64,000 nucleotides of DNA from Chthonomonadaceae bacterium (GTDB lineage Bacteria > Armatimonadota > Chthonomonadetes > Chthonomonadales > Chthonomonadaceae): assembly GCA_027459665.1 (NCBI GenBank), contig DAIDHN010000007.1:21307-85306 (forward strand), written 5' to 3'. This document shows, one piece after another, positions 19,916-29,434 of the stretch (its first letter is position 1; every line of letters begins with the position of its first letter). The position numbers were made by a program, and so were the translations under genes. The notes below the pieces were generated by a model. That model ran no database searches and had not been told where the DNA came from. It saw only the letters and a list, made by a program, of their open reading frames with translations.

Positions 19916-20627
19916 TATTACCACTCCCGTTCTTGGTAGTGTTCGTTGTTCCGTTTTGCTGCGGTGCGCCCTGCGCACTGATCTGCTGCAGCAATGAGGC
20001 TTTTTGAGGGTAGCTGTCGGGTATATCAGAGGGCTTTGCATCTGCGGCGCGCTGCAACACTCTAATCCACGCTGCAATGCGCCAGCGGTCATCCGGGGTG
20101 ATGCGCGATGCATAGGAGTACATGACTCCGTAGCCGTTTGTAATCACGTCATAAAAATGTCCGATGGGCATTTTGCGCAGCCTGGCGGTGCTGTAGTCGG
20201 CAGGCTGCCGCCTGAGGGCAAGGCCGCGCATTGCAATTTCTCCCTCGCCATTTCCCAACACCCCATGGCAGGGTGAGCAGAAGATGTTGAAGCGTGAGCG
20301 TCCGCGCTTCAGGTCTGCCGGTGTGATGGTGAACGGAAAGCGCGTTACCATTCTGCCTGGTATCAGTTTGCCGTTTACTATGCGGGTACCTACGTAGCCG
20401 GTATACCGCCCCTCATCTGTCCAGAAGTGCGCCTGGTCTACCGTATGAGGCACAGGCGGCCGGTCGGATGATCCGTTGGTAAAAAACACAGATTGATGAT
20501 AGGGCGACAGCTTTGGCTGGTTCCACATGTCCTGGTGGCAGCCTGCCAGCAGCAAAAGCCCTGTGCCTGCCGCCGCCAGAGAAACCGCCTGTTTTACAGC
20601 ATGGATATGTATTTTTGTTCTGCTCAC
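19905..20627 (-). CDS. actE: Alternative Complex III subunit E, monoheme cytochrome c lipoprotein
   Basis: 240 residues from a GTG start coupled to actD (GTGA overlap). A lipoprotein signal ends in LLLLAGC, followed by a mature domain with one CSPCH heme site in NIFCSPCHGVLGNGEGEI and a distal Met candidate in YGVMYSYASRI. The protein passes electrons from the ActA/ActB part of the complex towards the oxidase. The Gly/Asn/Gln-rich tail (TTKNGSGNNGQ) is probably disordered. Confidence 0.92.
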   Translation of the reverse strand: MSRTKIHIHAVKQAVSLAAAGTGLLLLAGCHQDMWNQPKLSPYHQSVFFTNGSSDRPPVPHTVDQAHFWTDEGRYTGYVGTRIVNGKLIPGRMVTRFPFTITPADLKRGRSRFNIFCSPCHGVLGNGEGEIAMRGLALRRQPADYSTARLRKMPIGHFYDVITNGYGVMYSYASRITPDDRWRIAAWIRVLQRAADAKPSDIPDSYPQKASLLQQISAQGAPQQNGTTNTTKNGSGNNGQ

Positions 20628-21154
20628 TTCTCCACCTCAGAAACCAGTTGCGCGCCCAGGTCCTGCAGCATCTGCGCCGTCTCCTCCCTGTCAAAGAGGC
20701 CGTCTTTCGCTTCTATTGCCAGAAAGAATAGGTCGGAAGAGGCTCGTTCAAATCTTGGGGTATTGAAAATGGGGTGGTGCAGCCTGGGCAGTCCATTCAG
20801 AATCAGCATTCCCAGCCCGGCTGTAAATGCCGAAAACAGAATTGTAAGCTCATATGCCACAGGAATAAAGTTTGGCCAGCTGAAATAGGGTTTCCCTCCC
20901 ACATTCCATGGGTAGTTCATGGTAGCCGTCCAGGTCTCCAGGCCAAATCCTGTAGCGCATCCCAGCACCCCCATGATAAACACCGACCAGGGCAGGCGCG
21001 GGTCATCAAAATCGAGTACATCCGCCAGCCCTTCTATCGGTATAGGGGAGTATGCCTCAACCTTGCGGTATCCTTTTTCCCTCACCGCGATGGCTGCATT
21101 CATCAGTTCTTCCGGGGAAGCAAATTCTCCCACCATTGCGTACATTTTGCTCAT
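20624..21154 (-). CDS. actD: Alternative Complex III subunit D (DUF3341)
   Basis: I start at the ATG at 21154, five bases after the actC stop (176 residues). It shows the DUF3341 layout: an N-terminal cytoplasmic alpha/beta part (MVGEFASPEELMNAAIAVRE ... VEAYSPIPIEGL), two membrane helices (LPWSVFIMGVLGCATGFGL and FIPVAYELTILFSAFTAGLG) and a C-terminal tail with DLFFLAIEAKDGLFD. ActD is a non-redox membrane subunit of ACIII. The start codon is shared within a tightly packed operon. Confidence 0.93.
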   Translation of the reverse strand: MSKMYAMVGEFASPEELMNAAIAVREKGYRKVEAYSPIPIEGLADVLDFDDPRLPWSVFIMGVLGCATGFGLETWTATMNYPWNVGGKPYFSWPNFIPVAYELTILFSAFTAGLGMLILNGLPRLHHPIFNTPRFERASSDLFFLAIEAKDGLFDREETAQMLQDLGAQLVSEVEK

Positions 21155-21158
21155 GGCG

Positions 21159-22598
21159 TTATTCTGCAGCCTCCACAGCGTGTGTTGCATCTTCTGTGTG
21201 CGCCCCGTGCCCGTGGTGGAACTTGTGCAGAAGTTCACGCATTTCGAACACGTTGATCATGGGCATTACGCGCACAAACATGAAGAAGAGAAAAATAAAC
21301 TGCCCCATAGTGCCCAGGTACATCAGGGCATCCCACATGGTATTGGTGAAGTATCCCCAGGAAGAAGGCAGGTAGTCTCGGGTAAGGCTCACCACAACAA
21401 TCACGTATCTTTCCAGCCACATCCCTATGCTCACAACTACAGAGATGATAAACAGCGCAGAGTTGCTTCTGCGTATGCGAGGTATCCAGAGCAGCTGCGG
21501 GGTTACTCCATTGCAGCAAATCAGCAGCCAGTACGCCCAGCCATAGGGGCCGAACTGCCTGAAGTGCATCATCGCAATTTCGTAGGGGTCTCCGCTCAGG
21601 TAGCTGTAGAACAATTCCATCAGGTAGCCGTAGAATACTATGAGGCCGGTGGTCAGCATCAGCTTGGCCATCCAGTCCATATGTTTCTGGGTAATGTACT
21701 CCTCCAGGTGATACCATTTGCGCAGGGGCACTGCCAGCATAATTACCATGGCAAACCCTGCATACACGGCGCCTGCCACAAAGTAGGGCGGCGATATAGT
21801 GGTATGCCAGCCGGGCACTATGCCCACAGAGAAGTCGAAGCTGATGATAGAGTGTACCGAAAGCACCAGGGGTGTAGAGATGCCTGCCAGAATAAGCGAA
21901 GCGACTTCATAGCGCCGCCAGTGTTCTGCAGAACCACGCCAGCCCAAACAGAGGCAGGCGAAGGTTTTTTTGGCCAGTATGTTTTCTGAGCGGTCGCGAA
22001 GGCTTGCGAAGTCTGGAATAAGACCTATGAACCAGAAGAGTACAGATACCGATGCATAGGTGGATACCGCAAATACGTCCCACAGCAGCGGGCTTCTCCA
22101 CTGGGGCCACATGGCAAGAATGTTTGGATAGGGGAAGAGCCAGTAGGCGCACCATGGCCGGCCTGTGTGCAGCAGGGGATAGATGCCGGCGCAGACTACT
22201 GCGAATATGGTCATGGCTTCTGCAAACCGGTTGATGGCATTGCGCCAGTTTTGACGCATAAGAAGAAGGAAGGCAGAAATAAGCGTTCCTGCGTGTCCAA
22301 TTCCAATCCACCACACAAAGTTGATAATCGGCCAGCCCCACCCTACAGGCTCGTTGTTGCCAAACATGCCTATGCCAGTGAAGAGCAGTTTCAAAATAAC
22401 AGAGAAGAGCACGTTGTAGAGCACAAAGCCAATACCAATCATAATCCACCAGGGCAGACCATGCCTGTCCTGGCGAAGCACTATTGAGGTGAGCTTTTCT
22501 GTAATGCTCTCATACGTATGCTCGCCTTCCATCATCCCTGCTACCGCCGGGTCTACGAGATGGTTGCTGCCGGAAGAGTCGGGCAGGGAATTACTCAT
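21159..22598 (-). CDS. actC: Alternative Complex III subunit C (NrfD-like)
   Basis: A 479-residue integral membrane protein with about ten helices, starting with a cytoplasmic head (HTYESITEKLTSIVL). Characteristic parts are GWGWPIINFVWWIGIGHAGT, WDVFAVSTYASVSVLFWFIG, IPGWH-type SVGIVPGWHTTISPPYFV and a tail ending in a long hydrophilic segment. WWIGIGHAG is the classical ActC signature around the quinol site. It overlaps actB by eight bases. It binds quinol and, in current models, contributes to proton translocation. Confidence 0.95.
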   Translation of the reverse strand: MSNSLPDSSGSNHLVDPAVAGMMEGEHTYESITEKLTSIVLRQDRHGLPWWIMIGIGFVLYNVLFSVILKLLFTGIGMFGNNEPVGWGWPIINFVWWIGIGHAGTLISAFLLLMRQNWRNAINRFAEAMTIFAVVCAGIYPLLHTGRPWCAYWLFPYPNILAMWPQWRSPLLWDVFAVSTYASVSVLFWFIGLIPDFASLRDRSENILAKKTFACLCLGWRGSAEHWRRYEVASLILAGISTPLVLSVHSIISFDFSVGIVPGWHTTISPPYFVAGAVYAGFAMVIMLAVPLRKWYHLEEYITQKHMDWMAKLMLTTGLIVFYGYLMELFYSYLSGDPYEIAMMHFRQFGPYGWAYWLLICCNGVTPQLLWIPRIRRSNSALFIISVVVSIGMWLERYVIVVVSLTRDYLPSSWGYFTNTMWDALMYLGTMGQFIFLFFMFVRVMPMINVFEMRELLHKFHHGHGAHTEDATHAVEAAE

Positions 22599-25500
22599 TT
22601 TTCGGCTCCGTATCTGGTGTTACAGTCTCGTTTGGGTTTGTAATACGCGCCAGGTAAGTAAGGCGCGGGCGTGTATTCAGATCTGCAAGCAGGCCGTAGT
22701 TGTGCGGCTGCTGCTTCAGGCTGGTTACCTTGGCGCGGGTATCATTGATGTTGCCAAACACAATTGCGTTGGTTGGGCATGCCTGCTGGCAGGCAGTGAT
22801 TATCTCACCATCACGTACCGGCCGGTTCTCAATTTTCGCCTTCTGCCGCACTTCATCAATACGCTGTATGCAAAACATACATTTTTCCATTACACCGCGG
22901 CTTCGCACAGTGACATCCGGGTTGAATGCCATTTCCAGGGTAGTAACGTTGCGCCCAAACCTGTCTCTGTTGAAGTGATTGTTGTAGTTGAGGAAGTTGA
23001 AGCGGCGCACCTTGTAGGGGCAGTTGTTTGAGCAGTACCTGGTGCCAACACAGCGGTTGTACACCATCTGGTTTATCCCCTCTACGCTGTGCATGGTAGC
23101 CCCTACCGGGCATACCGGCTCACAGGGGGCCTGTTCGCACTGCATGCAGGTTACCGGTTGAAAGTACACTTTGGGGTGCGTCATGTAGGTTTCAAGTTCA
23201 CCCGGTACGCTCTCATAGTAGGTATCTATGCGTATCCAGTTCATATGGCGGCCGCGCATTACCTGATTTTTGCCAATCACCGGAATGTTGTTTTCCGATT
23301 GACAGGCAATCAGGCAGGCGCTGCAGCCTATGCACACAGAGAGATCGATAGAAAGCCCCCATGCATAGTCATATGCGCTGCCATCCCACTCGAAGCCGGG
23401 ATACATGTTTGGCTGCTGCAGGTTGCGCCCCATGTCGGCTGCGCCTGCAGATGCTTCTTCTGTGTCCTTGTCTGGCGCCATGCGCTTGTCTTTCATAAAC
23501 TGCGCAATAGAACCCGATCGTACAATATCGCGGCCTTCCATGAGGTGGTGATGCTGGGTAGTGGCTATATCGTAGCCTTCCCCTTTGTAATCTACCGTAC
23601 CCAGCACATTCCAGCCGTTTTTAGTGTTGAGCAGCGGGTAAACATTGTGCCCAACGTTTCCTATGTGGCCTGCATCGGTGCGCCCATACCCCAGGTACAC
23701 TGTGAGGCTGTCTTCGGGATGCCCTGGCACAGTCCATACAGGTATTTTTGCTGTAGAGCCGCCCACGCTGATTTCAACAACTGGTGAAGCATATGCGCCT
23801 TCCTTGTTGATGGGTACGTTCATGCGTGCTGCAGTAAGCGGGCTTATCAGCGCCACATTGTCCCAGGTCACTTTGGTAAACGGCTTGGGCAGTTCCTGCA
23901 GCCATCCGTTGTTTGCAAAACGGCCGTCCCATATGGTCGGGTCTGGCCGCAGCATGATTTCCAGGCTGCTGCCGCCTGCCTGCACTGTTGCAGGAGCCGG
24001 CAGAGCAGAAATGCTGCCAGGGTTTACGGTAACAGCCACGGGTTTGGCTGCCGTGTTGGGAACTACTCCTTCATAAAGAAGGCGCTTGAAGTCAAAATCG
24101 AAAGGCTCCTGATTGTCGGAGAAGCCATGGTTTTCCCAGTAGCTGCGCACCAGGTGGTAGCCTTCTGCCGTGCCATCTCCCAGCAGGGCGGCAATCATCT
24201 CCAGCGCAGAGCGGGTATCGTAGAGAGGTTCTATCAGGGGCTGCACAATAGAGGCGGTACCATCGAAGGCGCGCAAATCTCCCCAGGCTTCCAGAAAATG
24301 CGACTCAGGCAGCTGCCACTCGCACTGCAGAGCAGTTTCGTTTTCATACTGCCCCATGTAGACGCGGTTGGTTACTTTTACCAAAGCCGAAGCGAAATCG
24401 AGATCAGCAGGAGTATCAAACAGCGGGTTGCCGCCCAGTATCAGCAGCATTTGCACTGTGCCCTGGTTCATCTCCTGCACCAGTGCCGCCATCTCTGCTT
24501 TCGGGTCGGCTGGCTGAGCAGTTACAGGTTCCACATGCTGCACTGAAACGCCTACATTGCCCAGCTTCTCGTTGATTGCATGAGCAAGCACATGCACTGC
24601 AGCAGGCTGAAATTCGCCTGGTATCACCACCGAGGCCGCCGAATGAGCTTGCAGGTCGCTTACGAGGCCGCTTACAAACTTGGCTGCATCTGCATCCAGA
24701 CCAGACGGGGCAGAAACTCCGTTCACCCCCACTGCCGCTGCCACGGCCTGTGCAATGAGCTGCACCTGGCTGGCGCGCACGCTAAGGCGGTTGTCTGCCA
24801 TGGCACCTGTTATTGAGGGCGCAGAATCTACAACATAGAGCCTGTTGAGATCGGCTTTAACCGTAGTGCCGCGCACCCTTCGCCCGTCTGCAAAGTCATG
24901 TGCATACCGCACGCTGTTTGGAGAGGTAAGTAAGATGTCGGCATCGAGGCAGAGAATGCGTTTTGCTTTCGAAATATTGTACACAGTGTGTACCGGCCTG
25001 CCAAATGCAGCCATGGCTGCCAGGTATGCGCTGCGGCGGTTCACCGGTTCATACTGCACCCATTTTGCATTGGGGTAGAGCTGCAGTGCATTTTGCATCT
25101 GCTGAATCAGCGAGGGAGAGGTTATTGTTGGGGTAAGGAAGCGAAGACCTGCTCCTCCATCCTTCTTAAACCCTTCCAGCAGCGGCTGCGCATAGCTGTA
25201 AAAATCAGACCATGAGGCGGTGCTGCTCTGCTGGGTTACCAGCTGGGCGCGGTCGGGGTCGTACAACGCAATGAGCTGTGCCTGCGAGATTGCATCCAGC
25301 GCTCCCATGCTGGCCGGGTGGCTTGGGTTGCCGTCTAGTTTGGTAGGCCTGCCTTCATTGCTGGTTGCCAGCACTCCTACCCCGTAGCCCCATGGGTCTG
25401 GCATCGAGGAGGCGTAGGTTAGTGGAATCGACGGTATCTGAATTTCCGGCTGCACTACATAGGGCACCAGTTTTTTCTGGGGCAGATAGCGGCATCCGCT

Positions 25501-25734
25501 CAGCCCGGCCAGGGCAAGCGAGGCTGCCCCCAGGGTAAGAAACTGTTTTCTATCAAGGTGCAGATCGCTGGTTCGGGCAGCCTGGGGCACTTCATTGTGC
25601 AGCGCCTCCATAAACTCGGGGGTTTCTGCCAGTTCCTCCAGTGTGCGCCAGTATCGCTTGCCCCTGCTCTGGCTCAGCTTTTCGCGTATTGCGGCCAGGT
25701 CGAGCGTATTGTTTTCGTTTTTATCTTTCGGCAT
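22591..25734 (-). CDS. actB: Alternative Complex III subunit B (iron-sulfur protein with molybdopterin-oxidoreductase-like domain)
   Basis: I start at the ATG at 25734 (1047 residues), preceded by AGAGGG. Residues ~50-75 hold a Tat-like signal (RKQFLTLGAASLALAGLSGC, RK instead of RR). The large middle domain resembles molybdopterin oxidoreductases, but in this family it carries no cofactor. The C-terminal part binds four Fe-S clusters: CIGCSACLIAC, CMQCEQAPCEPVC, the region CVGTRYCSNNCPYK, and CMFC paired with CQQACPTNA. It receives electrons from quinol at ActC and hands them to ActA/ActE hemes. ActA lies 20 bases upstream. Confidence 0.95.
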   Translation of the reverse strand: MPKDKNENNTLDLAAIREKLSQSRGKRYWRTLEELAETPEFMEALHNEVPQAARTSDLHLDRKQFLTLGAASLALAGLSGCRYLPQKKLVPYVVQPEIQIPSIPLTYASSMPDPWGYGVGVLATSNEGRPTKLDGNPSHPASMGALDAISQAQLIALYDPDRAQLVTQQSSTASWSDFYSYAQPLLEGFKKDGGAGLRFLTPTITSPSLIQQMQNALQLYPNAKWVQYEPVNRRSAYLAAMAAFGRPVHTVYNISKAKRILCLDADILLTSPNSVRYAHDFADGRRVRGTTVKADLNRLYVVDSAPSITGAMADNRLSVRASQVQLIAQAVAAAVGVNGVSAPSGLDADAAKFVSGLVSDLQAHSAASVVIPGEFQPAAVHVLAHAINEKLGNVGVSVQHVEPVTAQPADPKAEMAALVQEMNQGTVQMLLILGGNPLFDTPADLDFASALVKVTNRVYMGQYENETALQCEWQLPESHFLEAWGDLRAFDGTASIVQPLIEPLYDTRSALEMIAALLGDGTAEGYHLVRSYWENHGFSDNQEPFDFDFKRLLYEGVVPNTAAKPVAVTVNPGSISALPAPATVQAGGSSLEIMLRPDPTIWDGRFANNGWLQELPKPFTKVTWDNVALISPLTAARMNVPINKEGAYASPVVEISVGGSTAKIPVWTVPGHPEDSLTVYLGYGRTDAGHIGNVGHNVYPLLNTKNGWNVLGTVDYKGEGYDIATTQHHHLMEGRDIVRSGSIAQFMKDKRMAPDKDTEEASAGAADMGRNLQQPNMYPGFEWDGSAYDYAWGLSIDLSVCIGCSACLIACQSENNIPVIGKNQVMRGRHMNWIRIDTYYESVPGELETYMTHPKVYFQPVTCMQCEQAPCEPVCPVGATMHSVEGINQMVYNRCVGTRYCSNNCPYKVRRFNFLNYNNHFNRDRFGRNVTTLEMAFNPDVTVRSRGVMEKCMFCIQRIDEVRQKAKIENRPVRDGEIITACQQACPTNAIVFGNINDTRAKVTSLKQQPHNYGLLADLNTRPRLTYLARITNPNETVTPDTEPKNE

Positions 25735-25754
25735 AGGTACCCTCTCTGCGCCTC

Positions 25755-26519
25755 TTAGTGATGACAGACCGAGCAGTTTGTAAGCTGCACAGAGTGTATG
25801 TGATAATCGCGTTTGAGCTGTTCGCCCACTACCAGGTCTTTGCCCTGGTTTTCCCAGTATTCGCCTTGTGCCAATGCGTACTCCCTTGCTGTAAGGCCGG
25901 GGCGGTAATCCGGCTCGCCCGGTTCGCCCACCTGCTTCTTGTAGCCATAGCGCTGCACATCTCGATACAGTTTCCATACATCCTTGCGCGGCGCCAGGAA
26001 CTTGCTTGGCTGGCGGTGGCAGTTAAGACAGAAAGACATCCAGAAGGCTTTGGCCTTGTACGTAATCATCATGTGCTGAATGGGGCCGTGGCAGTTGTTG
26101 CAGCTAATGCCGCGCGCTATATGAATATCATGCGGAAAATAAACGAAGCGCGGAAGCCAGTTGAGACGGTTCCAAACAACAGGCTGATTGTCTCTGTAGC
26201 TTCTGCGTATCGGTGCAATGAGCGGGCTGTCTGTCCAGATTTGCGAATGACATGACATGCATATCTGAGTAGAAGGAAGGCCGGGGTTTGGAGATTTCTC
26301 CACGTAGTTGTGGCAATATCGGCAGTCTATGCCAAGTTCCACTGCATGATGTTCATGGCTGAAAGGTACGGGTTGGGCAAGCGGGGTTCCGACATTGGTA
26401 TTGTAGGGAGATCGGGTAATTGCGCTCCCTACAACCAGCGTGGAGAGAGGCCCAACTACCAGGCCAAGCATAGCTACTTTGGCAATGGTATTACTAACCG
26501 GACTAAAAACTTGTGCCAT
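25755..26519 (-). CDS. actA: Alternative Complex III subunit A, pentaheme cytochrome c
   Basis: 254 residues with one N-terminal membrane anchor (AMLGLVVGPLSTLVVGSAI) and five CxxCH sites: CRYCH, CMSCH, CNNCH, CLNCH and CSVCH, the last at the very C-terminus. Five hemes is the normal ActA count. The phrase FSHEHHAVELGIDCRYCHNY is typical. It is the first gene of the operon; the start ATG at 26519 has GGAG nine bases upstream, and a promoter is visible about 240 bases upstream. In ACIII it relays electrons on the periplasmic face. Confidence 0.96.
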   Translation of the reverse strand: MAQVFSPVSNTIAKVAMLGLVVGPLSTLVVGSAITRSPYNTNVGTPLAQPVPFSHEHHAVELGIDCRYCHNYVEKSPNPGLPSTQICMSCHSQIWTDSPLIAPIRRSYRDNQPVVWNRLNWLPRFVYFPHDIHIARGISCNNCHGPIQHMMITYKAKAFWMSFCLNCHRQPSKFLAPRKDVWKLYRDVQRYGYKKQVGEPGEPDYRPGLTAREYALAQGEYWENQGKDLVVGEQLKRDYHIHSVQLTNCSVCHH

Positions 26520-26755
26520 CTACAACACTCCAGGCCGCTCAGGCAGCCCACCAGATTGATTTGTTTTGCGCCATTGTGCCAGCGCTCTCAAGTTTGTGCA
26601 TTTTTTCACGATATGAAAAACACATCACCACTACACGATATTTCCCTCATTATTCCCATCCCATGGGGGCATTCAAGCCGAGGGAGATGCCTTTTCTGTC
26701 ATGCGATTGGTGCAAAAGGCAACATGGGGTGCTTGCCTTTCTACGCACGGAACAA
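26520..26755 (-). other. long untranslated leader of the act operon
   Basis: The 375-base gap between actA and the GH52 gene holds the promoter at 26756-26785 and this leader. I see no open frame with a ribosome site, no known riboswitch consensus and no clear terminator inside it. Confidence 0.4.
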
Positions 26756-26785
26756 AGTATAGCACATACTCGTAAGGTGATGCAA
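26756..26785 (-). promoter_or_regulatory. promoter of the act-cta respiratory operon
   Basis: On the minus strand TTGCAT (26785-26780), an 18-base spacer and TATACT (26761-26756) form a good sigma-70 promoter. Transcription would start near 26749, giving a leader of about 230 bases before actA. Confidence 0.65.
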
Positions 26786-26894
26786 CACTTTTTTCCCCAT
26801 TATTTATTTCGAGGTGTCTACCACACTCCCCGTATAATTATTGGCAAAGCTCCCTTATTCCTCTTTATTTTTCTCAGGAGTTTATTTTTTTTGT

Positions 26895-29024
26895 TCATCT
26901 TGCATTTTCTTTTTCCAGAAGCCAGAGTACTGCCGTCACTCCGCGCGGATAGTAACGGCTGCCGCACACAACCCCATCGAGTATCTGGTCACTCCAGCCC
27001 CAGTAAATATTGCGTTTATCAAGCAGCCAGTTCACATGGGCGCGGTCGGCATCTGCGCTCACGCTCCTGCCCAGAATGTGGCGCGCAATAAACTGGCACA
27101 GGTATATTTTGCTCAGCCATGAATTGCGTGCGGTGCTGGAAAGTTTCCAGCCCCCGTCTGGAAAAAGGCATATGCCCGGCTTGAGTATAGAATCGAGGTG
27201 TGCGCCCAGCTGGCGTATCAGCACACCAAATTTGCCACCTGCATCCAGCGCTTCCGGGCAGCCTGCAAACAATGGAAATATCAGGCCTTCTATGGCAGGA
27301 ATAATGCGAGCAGGCGTTTCTCCTTCCAGAATGGCAGGCAGCGAGCCGTCGGGCTGTATGCATCGGCCAAGCGCACCGGCAGAGCGCACCGCCTGTTCTG
27401 CGGCCTGGCCTGCAGCTTCAATATGCCCTGCAGAGCGAAACAGCTTCTCAAGAGCCACGCAGGCGGCCCATATCTTCAGGGTAAGGTATGCATTGGCGCG
27501 TGCCTGCCCAAGCGACTCGTTCAAGCTGTCGTATGTAGTAATTTCAGCGCCGCCTGCGGTACGGCTGCTTTCCATCTGCATCATGCCTGTGCGCCTGGCT
27601 GGTTCGGGATGATCACGGTTGAGAAGCGACTGCAGGCACTCTTGCAGCAATCCAAGACGGGAATCGCGCCAAGCTGTGTCTCCTGATGCTGCACAATACA
27701 CTGTAGCACAGCAAATCCAGTTCACCAGTTGTTCGCATGTCATATGTGAAAAACAGCCTTTTTTGCCCGACTGCTCGTAAGAAGAGTGGCCCGGCCTTGA
27801 AAAGATGTTTGCCACCCCCATATCGTGTGTAAAGCTGATACCGCCCGGATGCATGGCTGCATCGCCGCAAGCGCTCACCTGGTCGTGATAGCTGTACCTT
27901 TCTGCCCAAAGGTCTAGTGCATTGCGTACCACCCACGGGTTCTGCTTCATCTCAAAAAACAGATGGTCTACGGTGAGGTCGAGGGTGTTCATCATTCTGT
28001 ACTCTCCCTCGTTCACCACCCACAGAGGCTTTGCTTCATGTTCCAGCAGCTGGGTGCTGCCATAATAGGCATGCAGTGCGTGTGCCAGCATCCATTTCTG
28101 GTCATCAGAAAGGTGTGCAGGTGCAAAATTTGCATCCGCCTCTTCTGCCTGCTGCTTCAATGAATCAAAGTGCTGCAGAGCATATTCGGCAGCTTCTTCA
28201 ATGTTGCCAAAATACTTTGTGTACAAGTAGCGCGCAGGCAGGTTTGCGGTGACAATGCCCTCGCGGTAGAAGCAGAAAGCCATGCGAAACGTACAGATCT
28301 CCCCAGGTGGCACAGTAAACAATACAGCGCCGGTGCTGCCTATGCCAAAGGCTCGGTTTTGGCTGGGAAATGCATTCAGCAGGTCTTCCAGTGTAAACCC
28401 AAGCGCCCCTTCAGCCCCATCATGCCGCGTTGCCATTGCGCTCCAAAGCCCCTGCCCCACGCCCTTCAAGTCGTATCCAGAGTCTTCTATGCGGCGCATG
28501 CCCAGCCCCTGTGGGTCGCCGCCAAACCCGGCAAAAGCAATGCGTTCACGACTGCAGCCGCGGTTGTCTACAACAAGTTCTGCCAGAATCGCGGGCAGAA
28601 GCGCATGACGCAGCTCCGCCTCAGAGGCATCGCGAGGGTCAGGAAGGCATGGAACAGGCGTATAAAGAGCAAAACTCATATCGGGCGCCTGCCAGACATC
28701 GGTTCCTGCTCCAAGCCGCCTCTGCAGCACAGAGTCGGCAAAAGCATTCAATGGAATGCGGTCTCGTTTCGCTTCTTCTATGCCTTCTCCCGATTCTGCA
28801 TCTCCCAAATAGCGTTCTGCCTCCTGGGCAGCCTCTGCGCCGTGGTAAAAGGGAAGGGCCTCAAAACAGTCTCCCAATCTGCTCTGCAAACCTATATACA
28901 CCGACTGGCCTGCAGGTGCGCCTGCTTCCAGCCCAAACCCTCCTGAAGCGCCCTTGCACCCCAGCGTGAAACTGGCGAATGCTCCTGCGGGAGAGTGGTG
29001 TGCATTGTAGAAAAGCGGCTGCAT
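26895..29024 (-). CDS. glycoside hydrolase family 52 beta-xylosidase
   Basis: The 709-residue enzyme should cleave xylose from the non-reducing ends of xylo-oligosaccharides. Its length and sequence follow the GH52 family throughout, from FYNAHHSPAGAFASFTLG at the N-terminus to SRYYPRGVTAVLWLLE at the C-terminus. The nucleophile Glu is present at residue 339 (WVVNEGEYRMMN) and the acid/base Asp at 499 (AEITTYDSLNESLGQA), matching E335 and D495 of the Geobacillus enzyme. There is no signal peptide, so it acts inside the cell on imported oligomers. AGGAG precedes the ATG at 29024. It is downstream of a small lipoprotein, a prepilin-like gene and a LacI regulator on the same strand. Several Cys in the early part are not family-typical. 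Confidence 0.95.
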   Translation of the reverse strand: MQPLFYNAHHSPAGAFASFTLGCKGASGGFGLEAGAPAGQSVYIGLQSRLGDCFEALPFYHGAEAAQEAERYLGDAESGEGIEEAKRDRIPLNAFADSVLQRRLGAGTDVWQAPDMSFALYTPVPCLPDPRDASEAELRHALLPAILAELVVDNRGCSRERIAFAGFGGDPQGLGMRRIEDSGYDLKGVGQGLWSAMATRHDGAEGALGFTLEDLLNAFPSQNRAFGIGSTGAVLFTVPPGEICTFRMAFCFYREGIVTANLPARYLYTKYFGNIEEAAEYALQHFDSLKQQAEEADANFAPAHLSDDQKWMLAHALHAYYGSTQLLEHEAKPLWVVNEGEYRMMNTLDLTVDHLFFEMKQNPWVVRNALDLWAERYSYHDQVSACGDAAMHPGGISFTHDMGVANIFSRPGHSSYEQSGKKGCFSHMTCEQLVNWICCATVYCAASGDTAWRDSRLGLLQECLQSLLNRDHPEPARRTGMMQMESSRTAGGAEITTYDSLNESLGQARANAYLTLKIWAACVALEKLFRSAGHIEAAGQAAEQAVRSAGALGRCIQPDGSLPAILEGETPARIIPAIEGLIFPLFAGCPEALDAGGKFGVLIRQLGAHLDSILKPGICLFPDGGWKLSSTARNSWLSKIYLCQFIARHILGRSVSADADRAHVNWLLDKRNIYWGWSDQILDGVVCGSRYYPRGVTAVLWLLEKENAR

Positions 29025-29097
29025 AAAAACTCCTGTCTTTGTGGTTATGTACGGGGGCCGGCATATGCTGGCAGATGTTTAGAGGTTTGTCAGAATG

Positions 29098-29132
29098 ATA
29101 CCCGTGCCGCATAAAGAAATCGGTACGGGTAT
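29098..29132 (-). terminator. hairpin between the lipoprotein and GH52 genes
   Basis: ATACCCGTGCCG (29098-29109) and CGGTACGGGTAT (29121-29132) pair over 12 bases with one G-U. No T-run follows on the minus strand, so partial termination or mRNA stabilisation is as likely as a full stop. Confidence 0.5.
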
Positions 29133-29155
29133 TGCTGCCAAGTTTGGCTTACAGA

Positions 29156-29383
29156 TTATTTGCTGTTTCCCTGGCCCTGCATGTTTGCCACAGAGTCATG
29201 TGCTTTCAGCTGGCCCAGCGCCATTGCCTTTGCCTGGGGAGGCATATGGGGGTTGTTCTGAATTGCCTGCACCTGCTGCTGGTATGTTTGCTGTATGGTT
29301 TGCTTGCGCTGCCCCTGCTGATGACAGCCTGCCGCCATAAGCATAACTGCTGCCAGCAGACAAAGGGCATGGTTTTTTTGCAT
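29156..29383 (-). CDS. small lipoprotein, function unknown
   Basis: 75 residues. A lipoprotein signal (LCLLAAVMLMAAGC) places the lipid Cys at about residue 20. The mature part is short, Gln-rich and helical (QQTYQQQVQAIQNNPHMPPQ) and ends in GQGNSK. The phrase NNPHMPPQAKAMALGQ is the kind seen in small lipoproteins that travel with DUF1559 prepilin-like genes in Armatimonadota, from memory. AGGAG lies seven bases before the ATG. It lies 61 bases after the prepilin-like gene, with a strong hairpin between them. Confidence 0.8.
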   Translation of the reverse strand: MQKNHALCLLAAVMLMAAGCHQQGQRKQTIQQTYQQQVQAIQNNPHMPPQAKAMALGQLKAHDSVANMQGQGNSK

Positions 29384-29403
29384 AGGTTTCTCCTGTGTGC
29401 CCT

Positions 29404-29434
29404 GCCTGCCTCTGCACTTGCTGCAGAGGCAGGC
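29404..29434 (-). terminator. strong hairpin between the prepilin-like and lipoprotein genes
   Basis: GCCTGCCTCTGC (29404-29415) pairs perfectly with GCAGAGGCAGGC (29423-29434) around a seven-base loop. There is no T-run, so it may attenuate downstream expression or protect the upstream mRNA. Confidence 0.6.

Noticed and set aside
20919..21989. 356-codon plus-strand open frame opposite actC/actD
   Set aside because: Crosses two firmly assigned genes and shows a His/Gln/Arg-rich shadow composition.
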